In this document: in pieces, positions 24,669 through 34,146 of the stretch | Position numbering within the stretch: the first letter of the stretch is position 1 | Layout: every line of letters starts with the position of its first letter | Assembly: GCA_942486035.1 (NCBI GenBank) | Contig: CALNXK010000039.1 | Location: 276,001-340,000 of the forward strand | Length of the DNA: 64,000 nucleotides | Origin: Porites lobata | Taxonomy: Eukaryota > Cnidaria > Anthozoa > Scleractinia > Poritidae | Reading direction: 5' to 3' | Made by a program: the position numbers and the translations under genes | The notes under the pieces: generated by a model | Told to the model about the DNA's origin: nothing | Databases searched by the model: none | Seen by the model: the letters and a program-made list of their open reading frames with translations, nothing else

Positions 24669-26575
24669 GTAATAGTTGACACTACAGCTGCCCCCGCTCT
24701 GTATAGTATTCTTGCTCGTTGTGTAGCTCTTTGAAACACACCGATTCATAATGAAGATGTTCACACATATTCCATACAATAGGTGAGATAAATACAGGAA
24801 TAAACGCAAGGTTCCATGCACAGTTTCGGTTCGATTTACACAGCTTTGATCAAAACATTCTCCGTTTCGAGAATAGTTTATTCTAAACCATAAGAAAAGA
24901 TTTAATTACAAGTTTAATTTTTCGCTATTTCTATTTCACTTTTTACATTTAGTTCATTTTATTTGCCGGAAAGTAAGCCTTAGAAGGACGTTTGATCAAT
25001 TCACGCTCGCGCATTCTAGTTTTATTTTAAACTTTATAGTGGAAGGACATCTGTGAGCAGGGAATAAGTCAGCACAGAATTTGATGGTCGGCGAATTTCG
25101 GTAATCGTCCATCGTTCTGCTAGTGATAAGCTAGCCGTTGTTCACTCGTCTTGCTTGTTTTGGGCCGAGTCTTATTCCGGTCAAAGAAAAAGAAAGTTCA
25201 GCTGAAGGTTTCCAATCAGAAGATTTGTGAACTCGTGTCTAGCAAACTCGCATATAGTCACTGTTCTACGCACCTTATAACTTCATCTGCGCTTAACGAG
25301 TGTCTTTTGGTCAATAACTTTCATAACAACTTCTCCACAGAATGTCACTGATAACACGTATCGCAAAAGAGTATCGAAGTATGACTACACAATTCATGTC
25401 ACAAAATCTACCTACTGTAAGCTGTCCCTTCGGGAGTTTCTGTGTTTACATCATCCTAACCATTTCGTACTTGCGGGCGCAAACAATAGAAACCAAGAGA
25501 GGATAAAGGGGACAGAGACGGCATCCCCCATACACACCCTATTCCATAGGTAATTCGTCTCGAGTTATTTTTAGAATCGGGATAAAGTTACCTCGCTCGC
25601 TGCGTGGATGTTTCGTGGAGGTTTCGCATGCAAAACATGTCGGGCGAAAGGCAATGAAAGCGTAAAGAGATCGAGAGCATTTCTGATATTGAAGCGAAAT
25701 GAGTCGGCGCTCACCTGGGAAAAGGGAATCGCTCGACTCTTTGACAACCCGTGAAGTCAGTTTAACTCGAAGTTATCGTAACCTCAGTGCTTTAATAAAA
25801 TGAGAAATTTCGCCGGTCTAATGAAACCGGTCGTTTGTACAATAAAGCAAGTAGCAAGTAATATTAGTTTTACAAATTTGAATTTTATTGTAGTTTTTTT
25901 AAGTTGTTAAGCGCTGTTGATCAGTGAATGTAAATAGCGCTCTAGAAGCTATTAAATTATTATCATTATTATTATAGGACGTCAAGTGTTATTTTTTGTT
26001 GAATAATAAAAGACTAATAAAAGAATAAATATCAAACCAGAAATTGCTCTCTCCAAACTGTAGATTTCCCTGCTGTACTGTTAGCTCTATACAAGAGAGG
26101 AAGGGCGATTCTTTTTTTAATTTCCGTTTCGCTGACACAGCTTTAGCAGAAATCTCTCTTTAGTCGTTTTCGTCGACAAAACAAAAAGCAATATTGCTCT
26201 CCGCGTCTTCCGCCATTTTTTTCTGCCTCAATTCGTGAAGGACGCGTGGCTCTGAGCGTGGGTCATCCACGCGGAACACATTCGCGCTATGTGATTGGCT
26301 GTTGTCTAATCCCCCTTGGGATCTGTGGTCTTAAAAATAACTCGAGACGAATTACCTATGGAATAGGGTGTGTGTGGAGGATGCCTTCTCTGTCCCCTTT
26401 ATCCTCTCTTGTTACCTACCGATTCCTCGCGTCCCCTGTTCAAGCAAATCGAGATTTTTTCTATATTGACTGTATTACTCAGTATATTTCAACTGTAAGT
26501 ACTTTCTCTAATATACGCGCGAGTTACTAGAGTGCCTCCTCGGGATTTCGCCTTCTGGGCGAAATCCCTGCGGGG
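24669..26575. mobile_element. Inserted repeat unit of unknown class (relative at about 37650-38120)
   Basis: This block splits a pogo-like MITE whose left end is at about 24637-24668 and right part at 26576-26722. The part from 25280 to 25490 and 26420 to 26575 matches 37790-38120: taacgagtgtcttttggtca, catcctaacc, caagcaaatcgagatttttt, and a terminal hairpin gggatttcgccttctgggcg. No open frame is seen. Confidence 0.6.
25492..26412. mobile_element. Non-autonomous DNA transposon with 83-base terminal inverted repeats
   Basis: The left arm 25492-25574 (accaagagaggataaagggg ... ctcgagttatttttag) and the right arm 26330-26412 (ttaaaaataactcgagacga ... cctctcttgtta) are near-perfect inverted repeats around a 755-base centre with no transposase frame. 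The related repeat at 37650-38120 lacks it, so an empty site is visible at about 37945-37960. Confidence 0.85.
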
Positions 26576-26722
26576 GCAACAAAGCCCTTGGTATAAGGAA
26601 CGATTTTCTTTACCCCAGTAATAGCAAAATAAATGAAAAAGACACACGAAAAAATTAAACCTCGTTAAAGCGAACAAATTTTGCCAGTCCCTCAGCCCTT
26701 CGTTATATCGAGGTTCAACTGT
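26576..26722. mobile_element. Right part of pogo-like MITE
   Basis: Cgattttctttaccccagta and ccagtccctcagcccttcgt followed by tatatcgaggttcaactgta match the complete copy at 33090-33402. Confidence 0.75.
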
Positions 26723-27222
26723 ACATATGTTGGACACCGCCACCGCCACCGTCACGTACAAACAAGTGGCGGCAAAAGCAACAACCAGAACAACAACAAC
26801 AACTCAAACTAAATCGCTGATATAACCAAGCAGAGCGGCAGTAAAATCAAGTTTGATTGATACAGAAATTGTATTTTTATTCGGTGGCACCGGTTTCCAA
26901 AACCTTTGAATCAGAAAATTTATAGGACGTGTACTACAATGATGCCCATCAGTTATAGAGATATTTCATTATTCATATGCTGTTTCTGTGGCTACCAACT
27001 GAGATATTTATCGAATGAATATGAACTCCCAGATATTTTACATCATCTTTCTGTTCTATTTTCAGATCTTGACGAATAAAGATCCGGCGTCTTGTTTCTA
27101 TTTCCGGAACTTCTGTAATATTGATGATATTAACTTTCAAAACTGATGAATGCATTTATACAAGAGCTAATTTTCTCTTCGATTATAACAGTTCTACTAC
27201 CTTGAAAGGTCACTTTTTTGCA

Positions 27223-27388
27223 TTAAGGTGGGTTTCCTCTGTCAGTACCTTTTACGTGCGTAAATTAAATAGAGGCAATGTATGGAAGGTTGCGTGTAAA
27301 AGTTGAACCTCACTCAACTTTTACGTAGACGGACGACCTAATACAGTGCCTCTATTTTATTTACGCGACGGTGGAAATCAACCCTTAG
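27223..27388. repeat. Foldback in distal duplicate
   Basis: Ttaaggtgggtttcc...gcgtaaattaaatagaggca is mirrored by tgcctctattttatttacgc...ggaaatcaaccctta. Half of it is present at about 34199-34260 in the proximal duplicate. Confidence 0.7.
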
Positions 27389-27510
27389 AGAGGAAGATAT
27401 TGTAAAGGAGGATACTTGAAAAGCCATTGAAAGGCGCCACGACTTCTCCAAACTGTAGAATGACGGTCTTACCACTAGACTTATGAAGTGTATGTGTGCA
27501 TTTGGGTCGA

Positions 27511-27531
27511 GGGGGGGGGGGGGGGGGGGGG
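27511..27531. repeat. Poly-G run of 21
   Basis: An uninterrupted G21 followed by aagggggg. It is absent from the collinear part of the proximal duplicate. Confidence 0.95.
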
Positions 27532-28130
27532 AAGGGGGGAGCTGTTTAAATTCTGGCGAGAATCTTTTTCCAATCCAACTATCGCTACATCAAATTTTTA
27601 TCCCCGTGTTTTTAGTTGAAAATATGGCACTATCAACTGGATGTAAAATTTCGGTCCGTTCCTTTTGTTTTTGAAGGATATTGTTAATGAGATTATCAAA
27701 CATCCCCTCCCCTTCCCCATCCCTTCAAAGATTTACTGGTCAGTCCCAAAAATCAAGATTTCGCTATAATAGAATTAATTTATCTGCTTGTTTTAGACGC
27801 AAAACAGGCCGAAGTCTGTTGAATTCCAAATTGCAAATTAGCTTAATTCCTCACTGCTGCGAGAAATATAAACAGCTTTTGGGTGAAAATAGGTCGCCTA
27901 GTTATTTTTTAGTTAAAAAAAATTCCTTTCTTCCTTGCTTTCAGAGGCCTGGCTTGGCTTTCCCCTGGTATCAGCCCAGGGGTGATTAAGCTGTTCGCAA
28001 ATCCTTCCACCTTTAGTTGTCGATGAAAGATTCTTTCCACTAAATAAGGCTTCTGCAGCGTTCCCGGTAAATAGCATGTACGTTTTACATTTGCCCGACA
28101 CAATATAATGATATAGCATATTGCTATGAG

Positions 28131-28931
28131 CTAAACAATCATAACTTTTGTCTCCTCTTTGTCTTTCTGTTGATTGCTCGATTCGTCCAAATCCACAACG
28201 ATCAAAGGCATAGCTATACCGACGGTATAGTTCATGATGAACATGTAGAGAGCCTCGTCACTCATTTGGGACACTCTGGTTAAAAGAGAATCATAGCCGA
28301 GAGGTATAGAGATATGAATCGTCAAAGTTCCAATGCACATCGTAAACAACATTACGAATAGCACAGTTCCAAAGTATTCACGGAAACAGTCGAACAGAGA
28401 GGACAACTTTTGACCTTCATGGTCGAGGCGTGTTTGCCAGGCCGCAAAGACGAGAATAGTCATTATCAACAATAAGATAAACACGGAAACAGTAATTAGA
28501 TTGGCTGCAGAATCGTTGTCCTGGGAGAAACAGCTAAACCACCACACAGATCCGGAGCCAACAGCAGCTAGAAAAATCCCTGGTAATAGCAAGAGTTTTG
28601 TCAAAAACTCTCCCTTTTCGCTCTCTGAAACTGGACCTCTAGATTTCAATGCTACCATCACCAACAAGTTCCCACATGAGAAAAATGTCGCGAAAATGGT
28701 GACCAGTTTGTAGAACGGGAAGCAATTCTCTGGATGCGCGATCCATATTATATCTTGGCTGTGTTCCTTCCAAGTCTCAACGATATTCACTGCAATGATT
28801 GTGACTTGAGCTATAAACTGACTTGCAACTAAGGCTCGCTTTGTGTTGTCTTTGAAACAGGTACAAAGCATGCGCACATTACAGAAGATTCCTAGTATCC
28901 CACATATTGCTGTTAGTAGGAAAAAAAACAT
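28131..28931 (-). CDS. Orphan seven-helix membrane protein, distal paralogue
   Basis: An intronless 266-residue frame. Hydrophobic segments fall at about 2-25 (ends GILGIFCNVRMLCTCFK), 33-52, 68-95, 108-130, 142-162, 186-212 and 228-248, giving seven helices with almost no N-terminal domain and a short charged tail (ESSNQQKDKEE). The pattern recalls rhodopsin-like receptors: a G-x-x-G...N turn in helix 1, a Cys opening helix 3, and NYTVGIAMPL in helix 7 where NPxxY is expected. But DRY is replaced by LKSRGP, so ligand and coupling cannot be stated. It is about 83% identical to the gene at 34301-35101. A stop lies just upstream in frame, so the start ATG is well supported. It is intergenic unless SUPT7L uses its distal terminal exon. 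Confidence 0.75.
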   Translation of the reverse strand: MFFFLLTAICGILGIFCNVRMLCTCFKDNTKRALVASQFIAQVTIIAVNIVETWKEHSQDIIWIAHPENCFPFYKLVTIFATFFSCGNLLVMVALKSRGPVSESEKGEFLTKLLLLPGIFLAAVGSGSVWWFSCFSQDNDSAANLITVSVFILLLIMTILVFAAWQTRLDHEGQKLSSLFDCFREYFGTVLFVMLFTMCIGTLTIHISIPLGYDSLLTRVSQMSDEALYMFIMNYTVGIAMPLIVVDLDESSNQQKDKEETKVMIV

Positions 28932-29318
28932 GATTACGACAGAACTAAACTGAATTTTGTCCCTTTCACAGAAAGAACGCTTTTAGACCATTCGAGTTTG
29001 ACGCCGTGTGATGAGCGACATACCGATCTTCCAATTTTTATTAGCTTTTGCATGAAATATAGCTGATTAAAAATTTGCGTATGCAATATGTGGGCATGTA
29101 TGAGTTACAGTATCACAGAAGGCCAGTCAATCTTGATTTGACCTTGTCCATTGCTGCATATGAATTGCTAGAGATAGTTAATGAAGTTCACAAGGACTGA
29201 ATTTAGGCCAAGAGGCCATAAAAAGTTCTCTCGATTTGAGTCAACAGCTACAAAGCAATGGTCAAACAGTTGCAAGACTATAGCAATTTATATTTGTATT
29301 GTTCCACAGGACACCCAA

Positions 29319-29716
29319 GCTCGAAATATGGCCATCGGCACTGTTGCGTATAAAATTCGAAATATAAGGATTTGTATGGTGAGAAAACGATTGCTTCTCT
29401 AGCCTACGAATGTAAAAGGTTTAACTTAAGCGGAGTGTTTCTTCCTTCCTGTGTAGTTTTCTAGCCGATTAATTGTGGTCATTTAACCTCAAGGGTCATA
29501 GAGAGAGCAAACTGGTTCCAATAAAACCCATGAAATGACCATAAATCGGTTTGGGGACCAAGGAAAGAAGAAACTCACAATTTAAGCAAGATTAGCTGGT
29601 TTTTCGTTACATCCTTTTACATCCGTAGGCTACAGAAATAATCGATCAGTTTTTCTCCCATACAAGTCTTTATATTTCGAACGTTACGCAAAAGAACCGA
29701 TGGTCATTTTTCGAGC
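29319..29716. mobile_element. MITE with terminal and subterminal inverted repeats
   Basis: Gctcgaaatatggccatcgg at 29319 is mirrored by the arm ending at 29716 (ccgatggtcatttttcgagc). Further inside, aatataaggatttgtatgg pairs with catacaagtctttatatt and gcctacgaatgtaaaagg with ccttttacatccgtaggc. Its left half has a diverged counterpart at about 35493-35575. Confidence 0.7.
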
Positions 29717-30142
29717 TTTCAACGAGTCACGTGCAATACACAATTAACATAACGTACGAAAAGGGTTGATTTTCTTGAAAACCCAACATCAGCTCGTCGT
29801 TTAATTTTATGAACAATATTCTACCACTAAAACATGATTGATGTGCTGAAAATGTACAAGAGAATTTTAAATTCTAATTAGGCACTGACATTGGCCCTTA
29901 GATATAATATAAGTTTGATAAACAATTCTGAACATTAAAGATGTGTCTCCCGGAAAAGCTTTTTTTAACTTGCAGTAGTCCAAAAACTGCGTTTTTTCTC
30001 TTCAGAAATATTCCAATAGGCGTATCCCTTTTTTACATTCTTTCCCTCATTAACAAATGCTTATCATTATCTAATAAAGTTGATAAAATAATATCTCCGA
30101 ATATTGAAAGAGCATAACAATTAAGTTACAATTAACTTAGTA
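29717..30142. other. AT-rich spacer between the two duplicated segments
   Basis: No gene or strong repeat is recognised here. It separates the end of the distal copy from the start of the proximal copy. Confidence 0.5.
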
Positions 30143-30588
30143 GGGAGCTTAAGCAACGACGAAGGCGACGGCAACAGGGACGGCAAAGAAGCAATAGGTT
30201 TACATTAGCAAAATAATAACTTTACACGCGATCACGCTTTTTTGCACATTCTTTGCCGTCGTTTTACTACTACAACGTGAATCTGTCTAATTTAACGTTT
30301 TGTCGAGGACGGGAACACAACACAACAACATTATTTTTCGTTTCCTGAACTTCAAAAAAAATTTGCCAACATCTGACGAATTAAACCAGATGGAATAAGC
30401 GCGATAAATTTTGAGGCAGCGCAAATACACTCAAGTGACGTTTTCGTTAGCCTGAAATTCATCCGATTGCTTCGAGTCGTTTTCTACTCTCAACAACGAC
30501 GTTATTGAGGGAGTAATAACGACTCGAGGTAATCGCATGAAATTCAGGCTACGTTTTCGTAACCATTGCAGTCGTTGCTTGAGCTCCG
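30143..30588. mobile_element. MITE, 'gggagcttaagcaacgac' family, proximal duplicate
   Basis: Ggagcttaagcaacgac at 30144-30160 and gtcgttgcttgagctcc at 30571-30587 form terminal inverted repeats. The interior is shared with 22503 and 62384. It contains the nested insertion 30448-30551. Confidence 0.85.
30448..30551. mobile_element. 104-base MITE nested in another MITE, with 9-base target duplication
   Basis: Tagcctgaaattcatccgat at the left is mirrored by the right end (atgaaattcaggcta). It is flanked by identical cgttttcgt at 30439-30447 and 30552-30560, a clean 9-base target-site duplication. A relative is at 11963-12049. Confidence 0.85.
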
Positions 30589-30845
30589 CAGTATTTTTAT
30601 ACGCACACTCAACGATCTCTAAAGAGAAAATAGAAGGTTATAACAAGACCAGACCCAGATAACAACAAGACAACTAAAATAGTCCTTATCAGTCTTTTAT
30701 GTTCTAGACTTCATAATAAACCAAAACACGAGTTCTAGTTCATTCGACCCTTTTTGTCTTCAGACGCGGTGGAACATTTGCCCAAGTCTTTAGTGTATCA
30801 GGGTTCTCTCGCTCGTTAGAACTCGTTTCTTGTCTTTAGCGTGCG

Positions 30846-33800
30846 TTACGAGGACTGCGGCGTTTTTGGAACAACATTCATGGGGTCATCGTACGATTCA
30901 TCTTCTTCACCTTCAGCCTATTGCAGAAATAAAAGGAACAAAACAAAAAGTAATTTTATTTGAGCTTTTTACTTGGTGACCAAGCACTACTCCATGACCT
31001 TCTATGACTTTGTTCATGTCTCGCTCGCGCTAAAGCCCTGAAAGACTGCACCTCGTCTAAAGCCCCGTGAAAACGGACACAACATCGTTGGCAGTTGTTG
31101 CGCCCGTTTGCACGTAGCTAAAAGTTTGACTATATTCAAACTTTGCGCAACAACACGAAACAACATGTAACAGGGTGTGCAAACGGGCGCAACATGTGAC
31201 ATCCAACAATGTTGCGTCCGTTTTCACGGGGCTTAACGGAAAGCAAGTTGGCTCTTCAAGAAGTTACCTTAATATAAGACATTCCCCAGTTAGGAGATGT
31301 AGGATCACTGTTACCTTCTCCTACAAAAACAAGAACAAAATAACAAATTAAAATTGAATAAGAAAAAACACTCATTTGCAATGTGTCGCGTTGGCCACGC
31401 TACTCCCTTTTACCCTGTAACGGAGACTCAAGCTATGTGCAAACGGACGCAACAACCCTCCACAAAGTTGCGTCCGTTTGCACAAGGCTAAATGATTGAC
31501 CGGTTTCATACTTTGCGCAGTAACTCCCAACAACACGCAACAACATCCAACAGGGTGCGCAAACGGACGCAACATGTAACATCCAACAATGTTGGGAGTT
31601 GTTGGCCAACAAGGTTGTGTCCATTGCAAGGGGCTTCAGAGACCATGGGTTCTCTGGGGCTTGTTTCCCGAAAGTCCCGATAATTAACGGACCCGTAAAG
31701 CTGTTTTGGTTTACATGCAAGATAGAGGTTTCAATAGTTTTGCATCAAACATGATAAAACTATCAGTTAATGAAACAAAATGGAGTATTCTGCTAGCCAG
31801 GACCCGCGCTCTTATTCTTTAAATTTCGATTTGAAAATTTGATTTCGGGCCCGAAAAGTTACCGGGACTTTCCAGAAACGGGTCCCACTTTGTCGAAATG
31901 TCCCGGTAACTTTTCGGGTGCGAGATCAAATATTGAAATCAAAATCTAATGAATAGAAGCCGTAACTGAAAAAAATAATGTCACCTGCTGTTTTTAAAAA
32001 TTGTCCGTAAAACTTTTGAAAGCTCGATCATGAATACAAAAATCAACAACTTTCTTGGCCGTTAATTTTCACGACTTTCGAGAAACAGGCATCTGTTCAG
32101 GGACCAATTAAGCCAACTTCAAATTTATCCTCGAAGTAACAATAAACAGGCAAACAGACAGACTTTTTTATGGAATCAAAATCGAATGGTTTTTCCGTCC
32201 ACCAATATCCGTTTCTTTTTGAAATTGGATGTTTATAATAGGTTGGCCTTTTATCATGCTATAATTCTCCCCTCCTTCTCTAAAATTAATCTTCAGTCGA
32301 CTTCATTGTCTTATCAAGCACTTTGACGTACATGCCTAACTCAGACTAACTTAAACTCATCGTTCGGACCTATGTTGAGTTGTTTTAACGCCTCGAATTT
32401 TGAGACCGTCGACAAAAGAAGTTCTACTGATTAAACTCGTATTCAGAGATGACAATCTTGAAAAACGGGAGATTCAGACCTCCTCAAATCGTGTACTGTC
32501 AACTTTCTTTAAGACGGACACCACTTTTGTAATCGGCACTAGTGTCCCCCTCTTCCCCCTAACAGTAATGTCCGCCTCATAGGGAGTCAAATGAAGTGGG
32601 TAAAGAAAGGCTGGGACAAACAAGTGGGTGCCCCTTTCAGTAAGGAGTCCGTCTTATATATAGAGGTGTCCTTTAAGAGAGAGTCGACTGTAAGACTTGG
32701 TATTTTTTGATAATCCGCATTTTTTTCCCCAGCGGATTCGCCTTCCGTTCACACGTATCCAATGAAAAAGGTCTCTTTTTTCAACAAATTTTATGAAACA
32801 AACAAACAAGGAAACAAATAAGAACAAGAACAAAACAAACAAAATGGAGCGCAAAATCAAACCGAATATACAAACAGATTTTCCTAAATTTTTCTTTGTT
32901 CAAAAAGCCACATAAGCAAGGACATCAACTTTCAAAAGCCCATTTATTCTATGTCACTTTTAAATAAATAGTTTGACCACAGTCTCTTTGCAGCACGTAA
33001 ATATCTCTTTATTTACACCATATATTGCAAACAATAATGATAAAAACGGATAATGAATCATCTTTAGGCATAGAAAAGGTAACGTACGGTGGACCTCGCT
33101 CTAACGAACCTCACGAATCATTTTACGTTTCTGTGAAACTGCCCACCTACTCCTCCCCTAAACCAACACTAACACTTAGTTCTTACTTGGGGCAAAATGT
33201 TGGCTTAGGGAGGGGTAGGTGGGCAGTTTCCCAGAAACGTAAAATGACCCCGAACCTCTATAAAACGAAGTCCTCGGTATAACGAACCATTTTCTCTACC
33301 CCAGTAATAGTAAAATATATGGAAAAGAAACACGATAAAACGAAACCTCGTTATAGCGAACAGATTTTGCCAGTCCCTTAGCCCTTCGTTGGTTCAACTG
33401 TACATATGTTGGACACCGTCATCGCCGCCGCCACGAAAAGCAACAACAACAACAACAACAACAACAACTCAAAATAAATCGCTGATAGAACCAAGCAGAG
33501 CGGCAGTAATTGTAAAATCAAATTTGATTGATCAAGATGTGTACTAGAATGATGTCCATCGTTTGGAGACATTTCATTATTCATGTTGTATCTGTGGCTA
33601 CTAACTGGGATGTTTATCAATATTACCTTCCAGATATTTTACATAATCTTTCTGTTCTATTTTCAGGTCTTGACGAATAAATACATTCTTATCTCTATTT
33701 CAGGAAGTTCTAATCTTTGTTCTATTTTCACGTCTTGACGACAAAGTATATTATTATTTCTATTTCCGGAAGTTCTGTAATATCGATGATATTAAGTTTC

Positions 33801-34112
33801 AAAATGAATGCGTTTCTTCAAGAGCTACTTCTCTCTTGGTTTATAGCAGTCCCGGGGGGGGGGGGGGGGTACTTTGGGAATTTCTGGGTGAGGATGTGGC
33901 GCTGGGACCCTGGAACTCTTAACCCAGAGCTAGTTCAGCTGAATTTTGCCACTCTGTACTACAGTAAACTCCCCAAATCCCCCTAGTCTAGATAAAATCT
34001 TCAACCAACTGATCAGTTTCCTAAAAAATGATACCCTATTCTAGACCAAAACTCTCTGATTTATATACCCTATCCCAGAGTAAACTGCTTGAAAACCATA
34101 CCCTTCACAGCG

Positions 34113-34146
<34 letters not shown>

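Larger units (their letters stand above)
22503..29410. repeat. Segmental duplication, distal copy
   Basis: Collinear blocks match 30143-35580: a MITE (22503-22852 vs 30143-30588), the SUPT7L terminal exon and its 3' flank (22870-23150 vs 30735-30990), a pogo-like MITE (24637 plus 26576-26722 vs 33090-33402), a block at 26710-27210 vs 33390-34190, and the seven-helix gene with both flanks (28050-29410 vs 34260-35580). Each copy carries its own later insertions. Identity by eye is roughly 75-90% and locally 100%. Confidence 0.85.
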
